NCBI GenBank assembly: GCA_022457155.1
Contig: JAJGOT010000220.1
Span: 856,001 to 920,000, forward strand
Source of the DNA: Cladopsammia gracilis
Taxonomy: Eukaryota; Cnidaria; Anthozoa; Scleractinia; Dendrophylliidae
Length of the DNA stretch: 64,000 bases
Direction: 5' to 3'
Positions 45,505-58,500 of the stretch are shown here, piece by piece; positions within the stretch are counted from its first letter, which is position 1; every line of letters begins with the position of its first letter. The translations under genes and the position numbers were made by a program. The notes under the pieces were generated by a model. That model was given only the letters and a program-made list of their open reading frames with translations, did not search any database and was not told the origin of the DNA.

Positions 45505-45540
45505 ACAAAAAATATAAATAATAATAATAAAAATAATAAT

Positions 45541-45655
45541 AACAAGAAAAACGGAGCCGAAACCTTACCTCATGCCGCTTCGCGCATGAGTAAAAATAAT
45601 AACAAGAACAACGGAGCCGAAACCTTATCTCATGCCGCTTCGCGCATGAGTAATT
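45541..45655. repeat. Tandem repeat: acggagccgaaacctta units
   Basis: Two units of about 55 bases carrying cggagccgaaacctta and catgccgcttcgcgcatgag. A third unit stands alone at 47330-47378 after an (AAT)n run at 47284-47325. Confidence 0.8.
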
Positions 45656-45659
45656 AATT

Positions 45660-47281
45660 TTTTTGACAAGGGAAAAGTGAGCATTCAAAACACAGAAATA
45701 AATATTTCGTCGACATTTTATTCTTCGTTGTTTACCATAGGGAGTCACACGATGCAACACAGTAGTAACTACCGTATATCTATAATTATATTCAGTACAA
45801 AACGGTGACAACCACATATCAGGACCACATATAAACAGGCAAGAAATACGCGCAGTTCGTCATTAAATACTAAATTAAAGTTAAGATCCGTGTAGAATGT
45901 TTTTCTTTGGGGCTCACTGCAGTCCAGGAGAAGTTGTCCACGTCATCCTTCGGTGCTAAAAAGTACATTTACTAGAGAAAGAAGTTTAAAATTGAATAGA
46001 AATGTACCGGGTGGACAATGTCAGGTACAAAGAACTGGGATTGTATTGTTGAGCTTGAACTTGTTGTGTTACACAGTACATGTGAAATGAAATAAACACG
46101 TATTATCCGTAGGTGTTATCTGAACGGAATCTGACCGTTTTGGTCCCAGTCATATCGTCTCCAAGTTTGGGACCATAGAAGCGTTCTATTAAATTACGAT
46201 TTATATTCCTCAAATGTTTTCTCACGGCAATATTTGAATGCCTGGAACAACTACGTGAACAACGAATGAATTTGAATGATGTGAACAACGAATGAAGTTT
46301 GTTTCACTTTTTATGTCTTGTGATGGATGAAGTGCCGTTGATTTGTTATACACGAATTTTGATTCATTTCGACTCGCCGAACAATATCAAAGCGCACAAA
46401 TGACGTCAGTACTCATGTTTGTCTGAGTTTATAATTTATTCTTGTTTATTCTTGCATTTTTGACAATAGAAATTCGTTATTTGGAATCCCCTGAGAGTCA
46501 CTTTTGGTTTGTTTGTCTGGGTTTTAGTTCTATAAATAGTAATTGTGCGCTACGCTATTGGCGCGAGCCGAATGGAAATTTGCCACGAGGATAAGCGCGC
46601 CCGAAATACAGATCACATTTGTATCCCTCTAATTTCCTGTTCGTGGGCGCGTGTTCCACTTTTACCGGCGTAAAAGGATGATGTTTCTGGGCGAAATTAA
46701 AGCTGTTTTATTTTCTATCAACTCCGGCAGTCAATTGTTTACCCTAGTTAAATGTTTAAATATTTAAATGTTTTTAAAGTTTTAAAATCACTTTGTGTGC
46801 CGCGATACGTGGTCTCTTTCGAAGAATTAGAAGGTTCGTGAAGGAGATTAACGCGTTTTATAGCCGAAAATAGCTTATTGGTCTTAATATACCTGTTTTA
46901 CCTCGATTTTTTTCATTACACGATCGCCGCGCCAGCGTTGACAAGTAACACAATATCAAATTCCCATACACTCTATGATTGGCTCATAAGGGCGAAAAAA
47001 GTAATTATATTTCACACCAAAAAATTTCTCGATAATCTATTTATCTTAGCGTCCGTGGCAACTACGGCTTCCAGCGGTGTCCAAAAAAACGTCCTTGAGG
47101 GTCGTCATATTTACTAATCATTTTTTTACAACTATATTTTAAAAATACCTACACACATTTTATTAACTAAATACTGATAATTTCAATAGTTAATATAATT
47201 TTGAGCCTGGGAGCTAAATTGTAGTGGCAAAGCTATGAACCGGAAGTGCACAATTTAAAATATGCGTGCATAAATTTGCAT

Positions 47282-47318
<37 letters not shown>

Positions 47319-48290
47319 TAATAATAACAAGAAAAACAGAGGCGAAACCTTACCTCATGCCGCTTCGCGTATGAGTAATTAAAGGGAGCTTATGAATACT
47401 ACATTTTATGCCAAGCATAAAAGTAATAGACATTGACAGTTTTTATGCTTGGTACATCGTATTTAAAATATGTAACAAATGTAAATTTTAGGCAAAAGAG
47501 TGTATAACTTAGGAGTGAAAGTAAAGTGTATATACACTCAAGAGCGCCGAAGTAGGAAGGAGAATTGTAAGAACTGTGGACCAAAAGAACCTAAGGCTGT
47601 ATGTAAGTGGACCTTAAAATACGATCTTAATATAATCCTCGGTTTTGGCCTGAATGTTATAAAGTCTTGAATTTACCATTCGGCACCCTAGCTTGGCATT
47701 TGATATCTGTGTACAGTGCATCAGAAACAAAGGGCCTTTCTGAATCTAAAGCGGATTGTTATCAAAGTAAAAAGAACAAGAATCGGAAATAACATGATAT
47801 CGCAAGTCCGAAATTTAGCTTATTTATGCCATGACCAATTTCCGTTGATTTTACTTAACCAGCACTCCAGTACGACCACAATTTAAAGCTATCGAAGTTA
47901 ATTTATTTGAAACACTTTAACCGAGTTATTTAAAAAAATAACCCAGTTAAGTGCAGTCGTTATCTAGTTGTCTTTGTCCTCAGTTGAATTACTTTTTTAA
48001 TGCCTACACGTTTATACATTAATATCGTGGCTATAATTTTAGTTTTATTTCGTTTGTGTTTCCTTTGTGCAAAATAAGTAAATTTATGATAATGAATGCC
48101 AGGCAAAGGAAAATAGAAATCAAGCAAAAACATATTTGAATCTTTGCTTAAATTCTCCTGTCCTTCGCTACTTTATAAGTTCATTATTTTAAACGTCGTT
48201 TTTAATTTTATATAACATCTTCATCTACATCTACATGTATATGTCGGTAAAATTCAAAGAACATCACACCAACTATAAAACGGATCCTTA
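45660..48290. other. Mostly unannotated region
   Basis: No firm gene. A minus-strand frame ending at 46103 (AVRKHLRNINRNLIERFYG, then KTVRFRSDNTYG) has a gene-like composition but no recognised relatives. 46540-46730 is locally GC-richer. 47730-48290 is AT-rich and empty to my eye. Confidence 0.3.
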
Positions 48291-48434
48291 TACAGTCGAT
48301 CCCATTAACGTTGTTCAAGAAAAAAAGACGTTTACAAGTTAACAAAAGTCACGTGCCTCATTAACATTCAAATTACGCGCGTGTGGAAACTGAATTATTC
48401 CATTGGAACGTGCAGCTGAACACATGTGTAGAAA

Positions 48435-48837
48435 ATGGCCACGGCGGGAAGTTCAAAACAGTATTTAAACTGTTTAGAAGTACGCGTTTTGGATGAAAAG
48501 AAAAATAGTAGTTACCTAACAAGAAGAATAACTAATTTCCCAGTTCTGGAAAGCGTCGAAGACTTCCGTTCCAAACTAGCTCACATTCTGCCAGATTTGG
48601 CGGATATATATATATAAGCTTATGAAAAAATGTCAAATTGGCTATATTCTAACCAGAAACAAAAAAATTTCAATTATATCCTCAAACGACTTGGAGGTTG
48701 CATATGGAAATCATTTGTGGATAGACCCTGGCTCGTCAAAGGATTTACAAGACCAAACTAAGGGCCGGTTCAAACGCCTATGCCTATGCACAGTTCTGCA
48801 CAATGTTTGTGGGCTAAAAGCGGAGCCAGTTGCATGA
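48435..48837 (+). pseudogene. Element-borne PB1-like ORF, frameshifted
   Basis: MATAGSSKQYLNCLEVRVLD continues to RRITNFPVLESVEDFRSKLA and ILPDLADIY. A tatata expansion at 48607-48615 breaks the frame, and the next frame resumes KCQIGYILTRNKKISIISSN, DLEVAYGNHLWIDPGSSK. The ubiquitin-like, domain-sized layout recalls PB1-like N-termini of small multicopy cnidarian proteins. It begins just inside the left inverted end of the Tc1/mariner-type element, on the strand opposite its transposase remnant. Confidence 0.5.
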
Positions 48838-48880
48838 AATATTTTAGATGCTATTTCATTTAATTGCATTTCTGGATGTT

Positions 48881-49078
48881 CTAAAAGACAGTTGTCTCAG
48901 GTGGACGACCGATCTGCCAAGGCTTTACATCGCCGTTAGCATAGAAGTTGGCACAAGTGCGTTTAACAGTCATTGGACTTTCAAAGAGATTAGTAGCTAT
49001 CTCCTGGTACGTTTTTGCATAAAACAAGTGTTGATATATTATTCTCCACCTCAAATCGTCGGAAAAAGGACAAGGCAT
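48881..49078 (-). pseudogene. Tc1/IS630-like transposase N-terminus
   Basis: MPCPFSDDLRWRIIYQHLF, then KTYQEIATNLFESPMTVKR and GDVKPWQIGRPPET: a helix-turn-helix DNA-binding head typical of Tc1/IS630-like transposases, followed by a GRP motif. It starts about 145 bases inside the right inverted end. The catalytic domain is deleted. Confidence 0.65.
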
Positions 49079-49644
49079 CTTTGAATATCAACGACTTTTC
49101 GCCGTGTTATTATTACGTGTTATTATGCAAATTCAAGGTCCCGCGCGAGGAAATTGAATATTTAATTGTTTTGTTAACTTGTAAACTTCTTTTTTCTTGA
49201 ACAACGTTAATGGGATCGACTGTATACATAAAATGAAAAGTCTTAAAATAAAAATCCAAACTACTCAGAAAACATTTCGTAATCTTAACACTCTTTCCCG
49301 TGTAGAACAAGGTAGCTTCGCTTGGCTCCTGGCAAATCTTTCATCAAAATTTGCTCCCGAAATTTCCCGCCATAGCGCGCGAATACGCGAGGGTATAGGT
49401 ACTCGTCTCTTATGCTTTTGCCATGTTTTGATTTCACTAGCATAAGCATAAGCAGAAGCGTAAGAAAAAGTAAAAAAAAATTCATCGTTATGCTTAATAT
49501 GCTTGCTTTTATCGGGCTTATCGCATCTCGGTTCCCTTTTCACTGGGAGCTACTGCGCATAAGCGGTGTTATGCTTCCGCTCATGCTTATGGTGCTTGTA
49601 AAAAACAGGCTTAACTGTGGTGGAAATTTCAACAAAGACAATAA

Positions 49645-49876
49645 GCCATTTTACAGTTGTCTTCTTAGTGTCCTGGCCTTTGAATGGAAGCGAGGTTGAA
49701 GTTGACCTGGTTATGATACAGACCTTGGAGCTTTTCCGATGTAAATTTAGCTAGTTAGCATGAGAACAGCATTATTAACATATGAAAGGAAGACAGGTTT
49801 GTATCAAAGCAAGGTCACCTCCAGCCTCACTTCCACTCAAAGGCAAGGTCACCAGGCACACAACTGTAAAATGGAC
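49645..49876. mobile_element. Fold-back MITE (ccattttacagttgt ends)
   Basis: Left arm CCATTTTACAGTTGT, with cctttgaatggaagcgagg further in, and its complement on the right, ending at 49876. About 232 bases. A separate element rich in gcttatgc repeats lies at 49435-49600. Confidence 0.65.
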
Positions 49877-50460
49877 TATTTGGACACCCAAAAATGTAAA
49901 TCAACAAGAAATTAGGACAAGTCAATATGCAGACAATACGACCAAAAAAAATCGCTAATAGCCTCTTTAAGCTCACAAGATAACTTCAGCGAAGTTTCTA
50001 GTCACAAACCAAATGACAAGCGGGAAAACAGAAGCACTCTGGATTGGACAAAAAAGGCGTGCGGCTATCCGTACATCATAAAATAACCATAATTTGAATT
50101 TGCCGAATCAAACTTGAAAACGTCGGCCCAGTTTTCAAGTTTCGCCGCCCTCATGATACTGCCCCTTTAACAATACCTGTTCGTGCAAGAAAAAGAATTG
50201 CTTCAAATTTCATATCAATGACGTTTTTTATTGCATTTGTTGATTGTCGCACATATCCCTTTAAGCCCTAATATCAAAATTTAAATTCTCATTTCTTGTC
50301 CCTTTACATTTCCTATAGAAGAAGGGGCGAGAAATTGTTTGGATAAACGTCGGGCGTAATTTCATTGTATGTTGTGCGTTTGATCTCAAAAAACTTCCCG
50401 TCAATCTTCCCAAGTTTTATGAAGAATGTTTCTGTTGTTTCGCAGAGATTTCGACGGAAG

Positions 50461-51388
50461 GTAAGCTAACGGAACAGGCACCTTGTAAAATCATACACGA
50501 CACAGACACAGTAATATGGAACAATAAGTTGATTTTGCTCTTGGCGATCTTGCAGCGGAAAAAGAGCCGGTTACGACCTTTCAGATTTTAACAGGAACAA
50601 TATTTACTGGTATAGAAAAATTTCAATTAATGGCACTTATTGATGCGCTTCCTGCTTCATGGCGACATCATGTTAAGACTTGTGATAATTATGAAAAGAC
50701 AAATTTTACGTTTTCAAAGAGGGTTTGTTTAGATTTAAACGGTCAAAGTGTATTACTCGACAAAGCGTCATCTAGAAACATCTATAAAGAAGTACGTTCA
50801 AAGTTTGATGTCATGCCAACTGCACAGATAAGATATACGGAAAAATATGAGGATTCACTGAAATGGAAGGAGATCTATGAGCTGCCTTTCAAAGTTGCTA
50901 TTGATTCGAAAACACCGGAGTTTCAATTTAGAGTGTTACATAGGTACTTAGCAACAAATATGTTTCTTCATAAAATTGGCTTGGTTCCCTGTCCGTTGTG
51001 TACATTTTGTAAAAAAGAAAATGAATCCCTTGAACATTTATTTATGAACTGTGATTTTACTAGAAGATTTTGGAAAGATTTTATCCTCTTTTGTAATAAG
51101 ATTAAAATTAAGCTGGATACGCTCTCAGATGTTGACAAAATTTTTGGAATTTCGGAGACAAGCACAGATTGTTTATTGCTCAACCATCTAATAATTTTGG
51201 CAAAACAGCATATTTACTCCTGTCGGAATAAAGACTGTGTTCCTTCTTTAAACATTTACCTTTCTAAAGTGGCTCTAACATATCATTTTGAAACAGTTGT
51301 TGCTGACTCAAAAGGCAAACGATCCGTTCACGACGCTAAGTGGAAGAAATATGTACTGAAGACTCAAGCTGGCAGCCAAATTACATAA
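50461..51388 (+). mobile_element. L1/Tx1-like LINE ORF2 C-terminus (5' truncated)
   Basis: The frame is open from about 50550 (VTTFQILTGTIFTG) to the stop at 51388. It includes FQFRVLHRYLATNMFLHKI and a zinc-binding end CPLCTFCKKENESLEHLF then MNCDFTRRFWKDF, typical of the region after the reverse transcriptase in L1/Tx1-type LINEs. ATG 50630 is internal. The polymerase and endonuclease domains are missing. There are no stops in this part, so it is relatively recent. Confidence 0.8.
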
Positions 51389-51784
51389 GTATATTATGCT
51401 TTTATTTTAAACCAAAAAGACGTTAATACCAAATACTTTTTTGTAATGCGTTACGTATTCGACTTTGGTTTTATTATCTTGCGCTTTTAACATGAAGACC
51501 CGTAAGTCCCGAATTTATGTATTTCTACTTAGCAGATAAATAATGATTTTAAATCCTGTGCCTAGCGAAACATTTTTAGCTTTTCATGGGCCATGTGAAT
51601 ATGGAGAATGCGTTGTGTTAAAGGTTTTGAATTTCGCTTGACCTTGTTTTTGTCGGTATGCAAATGTATTACAACCCGACGAAACTAAAACAATCTCACA
51701 CTTGAAAGTCTTGCATGCTATTTTACTCTTCGTATCTCTTTCTTGTCATTAACTTGAAAAAAATAATGACAATTTCATTCAACA

Positions 51785-51971
51785 TTCCCATTTTGGGATT
51801 TTTTAGGGTATTTACAGAACACCAACAAAATTCCAAAATTTGGCAAAGCGAGACAAGTCCCAACCTGGGAATTCCCAAACACGTTCCCTGTTTGGGACTT
51901 GTCTCACTCTTCCAAATTTGGGATTTATATGGGTATTTTTTAAATACCCTAAAATATCCAAAAATGGGAAC
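51785..51971. mobile_element. Fold-back MITE (ttcccattttgggat ends)
   Basis: Left arm attcccattttgggat and ttagggtattta, right arm the imperfect complement ending aaaatgggaa. Inner arms aagtccca also pair. 187 bases, no coding. Confidence 0.65.
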
Positions 51972-54900
51972 CTGGTATTTTTTCCTGTAATGTATATGCG
52001 TTACAAGGTACTTTTCAAATTCGCTTCATTAGTCGCGTATGCAAATAATTCTAAACTCACGGGCGACAATAAATAGTTTCGATGGAACGGTTAAATTATT
52101 GGTACTAACTACTGGTATAAAGATTTCAATAATAATATATATAGATAGCCCAAGCCTAACAGCGTCGCACTTTGAACAAGCTTAACTAAGGTGAAAGGTT
52201 GGAAGCACAAGAATTAAGATTGACGAACGGGCTATTTTCAATTTTAGCAATTCTCCAAAACAGTATTACGCGACCGTCTGCACAGTACATTTTTATAGAC
52301 CGTACAAAAGTTCACAAAAACAACTTTTCTCTGTCTGGAATAACTAGTACCACTAGTTTCCGAATAAAATACAGTTTTTGTTTGGCAAAAATTGCCCGAG
52401 AAACTGATTTGAAAATCAGAAATTGCAAAAATACACAAACATATTTGCATAAGGCGATGCGAGTGAAGATGGAACTGTACTATAAAATCAGTCTTGTTTT
52501 GTTTATATAAAATCGCTTTTAAATCTATCTAATGAATGAACAAACACATAAAAATGGCCAACACAATCTTCTTTCGAAAAATTTTTTCAAATCTCCATTA
52601 GTTTACGTTTAAAAGCGAAACGCGTACCATTTAATTATAGCTCATCGAGTTCAAGCTTTCTTCGATGAAATTCAAGAGATCTATACAACTGAATTCAAGC
52701 ACGTTTTAAAATCAATTCTCCAAAATTAACAATAACACCAATAAAAAGTCACTCACAGATTGATATCAACATAAATTCTCATCGAAAACTGTAATCTGTT
52801 TTACCTTTAGTCCCTCGCTTGCTTGGAAATTCAAATCTCCGCTTCTGGTTCTGAAATCCGTAGAAAACAAACATCTCCCGCATTGATAAAAAACAAGATT
52901 TTATCCCTGAAAGCTCGTCTTTTTACACTAAAGCGGCTTCTGAGTATCCCTTAATTAGTATCCTTGTCTTGAGTAGCAAACCGCGAAATATTCAGGGAAA
53001 TAACGCCTTTAATTTAAACGGTTTTCTCCGCTTAGTAAATTCACAGTAAAACATCAAAGTGTTTTTCTAGCTGACGTGACATTCGGCCGTGTAACCGCGC
53101 GAAAAACAAAGCCTCGCTTTGGTTTCAACATGACGTCGAACGCCCATGTTTTCCGACGTCATACGCGCCCGCGAGCTAGTCCTGCGCGAAGGCAAGCTAG
53201 TCCTGCGCGACGGCGGAGGGCGGAGGGCGGCGGACGGCACACGCGCGCCCGCGAAATATTCCGCTAGCCATGACCATGAAAAATGAAGGGCATCGGTTCT
53301 GTGAGTATGGAGCTGCGCAGCCAGGCCTTCGGCCTGGCAAGTGCTCCGCTATAATTATTCTTGGCCGAGTTTCAATGAAGATATTTTATTCAGTCTCTCA
53401 ATACGATTCGACGCGTAACGAGTTTCATATCAACATTTGTCACCTTTTGTAGAGAGACGCATCAAGGACACTGATCTATGTGTGCTAATTGATCAATTTT
53501 TGGCATTAAAATATCCCTTTCAAGACAATGTAATGTATTTCTGTTAAATAGAAATTTCAAGAAAAGCACGGGCTTGTAGTGCAATGTAGTGCGAATCGCT
53601 TTTGTGATGCAGTCACGCAACATGCGTCAATAAAAATTATCCTTGCGAGAGATCCATTGTTCTTCTGCTGTCTGCTGAATAATAGACTTGTTGCATCCAG
53701 GCGGTGTGCGTCACGACTTGCAATGCTCCATGGGTTAATTTGTGTAGCGGCTCATTTTCCCTTCGTCTCGACGGAGTGAGCATCTTCTACCTTTGTGTTA
53801 TTTAGCCTGAATTTAAATCTAGCGCCTTTTTTATTGGTAAAGTAATCAAATATACAAGTTTACAAACGCAAAACTACTTCGTAAAGGCCGGTTTTTCTTT
53901 TCCTCTGACACACTATTCTGATTTGAATCGAAACATACAATCCGTTAATAAACAAGACAACCGGAAAGATCAAATTTATGCACGGGTCAACGAGATCGAC
54001 TTAAATCATGCAAAGACCGCTCCACGTATTGACCGTATTATACAGAACAAGCACTGCAAACGCCGACAAAAGAAGTCACTTTGAACATCAAAACCTATGA
54101 AGGTTTGAATGTTTTCCTCCTTCAACTATAATTGAGGGAAAATAGGCCGAAAAAAGACCAAACAAGAAGATGATAAAGGACGCGCGTGACCGCCGCGTGG
54201 GCGCAGAAAATTATTGTTACTCACCAGGAGACCTAGGCGAGTTGGTGAACTTATCAATTTTGAACGGCTTCAACCAAGAAAACTAAAAGGGGTAGACCCG
54301 GGTAGACCCCGAAATTCTCAAAGAAGAAAGGCTAAATTAACTGTATGTCCCAAATTATTTACGAAAAACAAACTTGTAAAGGAATGAGAAGTCTAAGAAA
54401 AGGTGTGAAAGTTCAGTTTACGATAATGTGGCAATTGAGCCGAATAGGTTTACTTTGAGGTCAGCTAAGGCAGTCATTGTGCTCGAATGTAAGATTTAAT
54501 TGTAGCCATAACGAAGAAGGGATTTTTCTCTTTAATTCTGCCTGAAAACATTTTCAATTAACATCGCTGAAATCCTTGAAAAGGAATAATTTTTTCAACT
54601 CCACGCGCTGAAATAGCTTCTTGTTTGCCGCGAGGACTATTGTTTAAACAACGGCTTGCTATTGGTCAAATCTCGTGACGCACACCGCCTGTGTTGCATC
54701 TATTTTCACCTAGAAATAATAGGGAACATTTGATTGACAGCAAAATTTGCATCTTCGATCGACGTGTCTCAATGGGCGCAATTCCGTAATGAATGCGGCG
54801 AGCGAAAACCATTAACTTGCCTCCCGCGCGTAATGTAAATGCACAGTCCGGTTTCTGATACCTTTTTAGGGGTTCCTTTCAGAATTTGCGACGAACACCC

Positions 54901-55101
54901 CTGTTACGCTTTTACGGGAGTTCCCCCAGGGGGTGGAGGCCCCAAGCCACATATTAGTATTTTGATTTCTGTTTGTACCTCAGGCTTGGGACTAGCGCTT
55001 GAATAACGTTTTGAGTTGTTTTCCAAAGCAGATATCTGTATGCTATTTTGAGGTCGACATCGATTGTACTTTCAGAAGCTGTCAACTAATTTGCTATCCA
55101 G
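51972..55101. other. Upstream region of transporter copy 2
   Basis: No exon recognised. 53070-53270 is GC-rich with a tandem agctagtcctgcgcga motif and could be an unmethylated regulatory patch or a repeat. A pair of inverted blocks around ggcggtgtgcgtcacga (53700-53716 and 54675-54691) may be the ends of an element of about 1 kb. Confidence 0.35.
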
Positions 55102-55598
55102 ATGGCTTGCAGACCAAGCGTTCGTGTTTGTCATCGTCGAAGCTGTTGCGGGCGATGCTGCAATGCCTTTTACCGTCTGGTGAAGCGAAATCTTCTGCTT
55201 GTTTTGCTGTTTGTTGGAGCAGTCGTTGGCTTTACAATTGGCGCTATAGTCAACGATCCTGTGAATCGCATCGCTGATCCTGAGAAGAAAGCCACTGTAA
55301 TAATGCTCATTAACTTTCCAGGAGAACTGTTCTTGAACATGTTGAGGATGATCGTCTTACCTGTGATTGTCTCCAGTCTGATAACTGCCGTATCGACTTT
55401 GAATCCTGACATAGCGGGAAGAATTGGCCGACGAACCTTGATTTACTACATTACAACATTGGCGTTTGCCTCCATTTTGGGCTTGTTTCTTGTCATGACA
55501 ATTCGTCCTGGCAATTTGATTGATAACGACGGCATGCGAAAAGAGTTTAAAAGAAATGCCAAGTATCGAAATTTGGATTCTTTGCTTGACACAATAAG
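55102..55598 (+). CDS. SLC1 copy 2, exon 1
   Basis: Starts MACRPSVRVCHRR and ends SLLDTI plus the split codon AG before gtaaaa. Same length (497 nt) as the copy 1 exon. It keeps VNDPVNRI, INFPGELFLNMLRM and GRIGRRTLIYY. Confidence 0.9.
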
Positions 55599-58500
55599 GT
55601 AAAATATGATTAGTATTTGAGTATTCGGGCGAGCCTTTTGTAAAGTTAAATTTACCGACCAAATGATACATTCGGAACCAAGTTGTCCTATTTTAATCAA
55701 AAGAAGTTATATCTTTCCGTCGAAACGAAACGATTAAATTAACAAATCGACCGCATTTTTTCATTGATGTACTCTTACTGACCTTATAGCTCTAAGCAAG
55801 AGAAAATTCAGCGCGTGAGAATTCGCACAGTTATTGTACAAAGTGGATAAAAATGTGTGGATTAAAATTTAATGACTTTTTAGTTTCGTGGCCGAATGCC
55901 GTGGAAGTGGCCAATTTCTAAGAACAAGGGCGATAAAACTTGAGGACTGTCGAACTTGATTATGAAGGGAAAGTCCATTTTCGGAGCATTTGTGTAGAAC
56001 TTGCGGACCCTTGTGGATTTCTACTCCACGACACGCCTCAGTGACGATACGGTAACCCAGGTAAAATGATTAGTACATTTACACGTCGTGTATAAAAGGC
56101 GAGCTATGTTGTATCCCAGCTAGGCGGCTCACCTTGGAGACAACGGGTCACACAGCTAGCTGTGTCACCCTTCCTCCATGTAAACCCTTACACTGATGGG
56201 TGCGAACAGAGCGCCGTCTTGTTTGGAATCACTAAAATATGGCATCAATTGCATTTAGTAATAAAGGAAACTGACCACCAAAAAGAGATCCATTCGGAAG
56301 CTGATGAGCGTAAACTGTCGATTAGCAGACTACAAATTGCAACGTAGACGTAGACGTCCTTGGCGCTTATGACACGATTCTCCCCCACAAACGTATACTT
56401 AACAGAGCTACCATGTGCGTTCTGACATTACCAAAGGTAAACAATGCTCTCGAAGAATATCTACTCGGCTTTACGTGAAGTGATTCCTTAAATCAACGGT
56501 GCGTTTGAAAACTTATACTGTGTGGGCCCCTTCATAACCTGAAGTGCATTAAAGTTAAGACAATAAAACTTTGAGGGTATATAGTGCGTCCAAAACAGTT
56601 TCCTTTGAGGTACGTCATTAGTTCTGTACTGCTGCTATCCACCGCCATCTTGGATTTCTCGACTGCCTTAAAACCCTAGAAAACCGGCACGGCTTTTAAA
56701 TCTTGTTGCCATGGGAACATCAAGTCACATGAACACGTCAGTGAACAATGATAAATTTTAAGAAAAGTCACCAAGTTAGGTTATGTTTTCTTCCAAAATG
56801 AATAGAGCTAATAAAGTTAAGAGATGGACAGAAGCTGCACGAGAAAACGACTGAGTGGCACGGCAAACTAGTATTCAATTGTGATGATAACAACGTCAAA
56901 TTTGTTTTTCAAAATCATGTAAACGGCCTGCGATTGGTGAACGTGTTTGTCGGCTGTGATAAACATACGTTCGTGAAGGAAGAAAGATTGTGCCAAGCAC
57001 TTGGGATGTCTAGCCTGCATTGGAGGCTACTCGATGAGAGACTTCGCTCTGAAAAAGGTTTGAGGGTAATGCGGCTGGCTGGTTTTCCCGTCCGTTAAAC
57101 GTCGAACCCGGGAGGGAGGGGGGGGGGGGGTGGGGGAGGGAGAATCCCATATTAAAATGATGGGGGTCAAGATCTCTTTTAAACGGAACTTTGTAGAATG
57201 GTATGTGCAATATTAATCATTCCAAACCAGTGGGTAGAGTGTTTCGCGCGCTCTGATTGGCTACTCAAGTTCACGCGCGAGTTTTTCCCCATTTGTCAGA
57301 CATAAAATAACTATTTTATGGCTATCCACTGGTTTGCTACATTATTATCCTCAGTGTCGGATAAGATTTGTAGATATTTACCTCCACTTTGATGAATAAT
57401 TGTTCTGTATGTAGTTATGGCTTCATTTCTGATCCGGAATTGGTGTGAATTGTTCTTTTAGGAGCTGTTTTCCAAGTAATCTTGTTGTGGCGGCCGTCAG
57501 TCAGGTTAGTATGTAGCCACGGTGTTTCAAGAAACTGGTGCGAATGGCATCGAATTTTACATGTGACTTCCACGTGACGCGTGCTCGAACTTGACTCTTG
57601 CTACGGGTAAACTCACACTACAGATGCAAGTTTGGATTCTTAGACATCACAAACGAAGGATTTCTATCCCTCAAATGAATTGTCGTAGTTTCAAGTTTTA
57701 AGATTTGGATTTTGTGTAATTCACGTAGTCAAGACCAAGTGTCCTCTGACTGGCGCCTAGCTGTTTCGAAGCTGAGTCAATGTTTCTCCATCGTCTTCAC
57801 CAGACCAAATTGGATCAACCTCTACTATTCTCCTCTGGGACGTCCATCTCAATGCAACTCACTGCAAAAATTCTGCTTCCATTAGTTCACGACATGTAAA
57901 GCGACACGTTTCGTATGACACCTTTATTCACTTGCTTTCACACGGTGGATGACGTATGCTCTGTGAAGATGGATGGGCCTAAAGCAAGGCTCTGTTTCCT
58001 AGTTGTTATTATCTAAGATCTGACTTCTGGGAGTTTCTTCACCACCTGCCTTTAGTATCTGCACAAACCTTGACCTGGTGAATTTGGGTCGGGCTGTGAT
58101 GGGATTGTAAAAATGTCAATGTTCTCCTCACTTTAAGTAATATCTGGCGTTTGCAATGGTGCTGGTCGTCTTTATCTTTATCCGCATCTGCTGATTTTTG
58201 ACGAAGGACTATGCTCGAAACGTCAGCTATTGAATCTCTTGGCAATGTCCAATTACTTAGTCAGCTCAGTTTATGTCAAATTATAATGCCCAACTCTCAT
58301 CTTACTTGCATTGGTGTATCCTGATTGGTTCTAGTTTCCTTGAACCTATTTGCACAGGGTCCCCTGGTCATGACCTGCAAGCATCTTAGCTTCCATAGCC
58401 AGGACATCGTCATTCATCGTTCCTGAAGCTCTGATGAGCACAACTCATTATAGAATGTTGTTGTCCTGGCGTTTTGTCGAAATGATGGTGTATCCTGTGG

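Larger units (their letters stand above)
48293..49222. mobile_element. Tc1/mariner-type element, complete ends, 930 bp
   Basis: Starts CAGTCGATCCCATTAACG and ends with the complement. The inverted ends match over about 50 bases with few differences, and TA flanks both (48291-48292, 49223-49224), the hallmark of Tc1/mariner insertion. It carries remnants of two convergent reading frames: one on the plus strand from 48435 and a helix-turn-helix transposase start on the minus strand from 49078. There is no DDE/D catalytic region, so it is non-autonomous. Confidence 0.8.

Noticed and set aside
45242..45817. Minus-strand 191-codon frame
   Set aside because: Spans the 255-bp repeat and the tandem catgccgcttcgcgcatgag units; sequence is repetitive (repeated CAKRHE) and has no domain.
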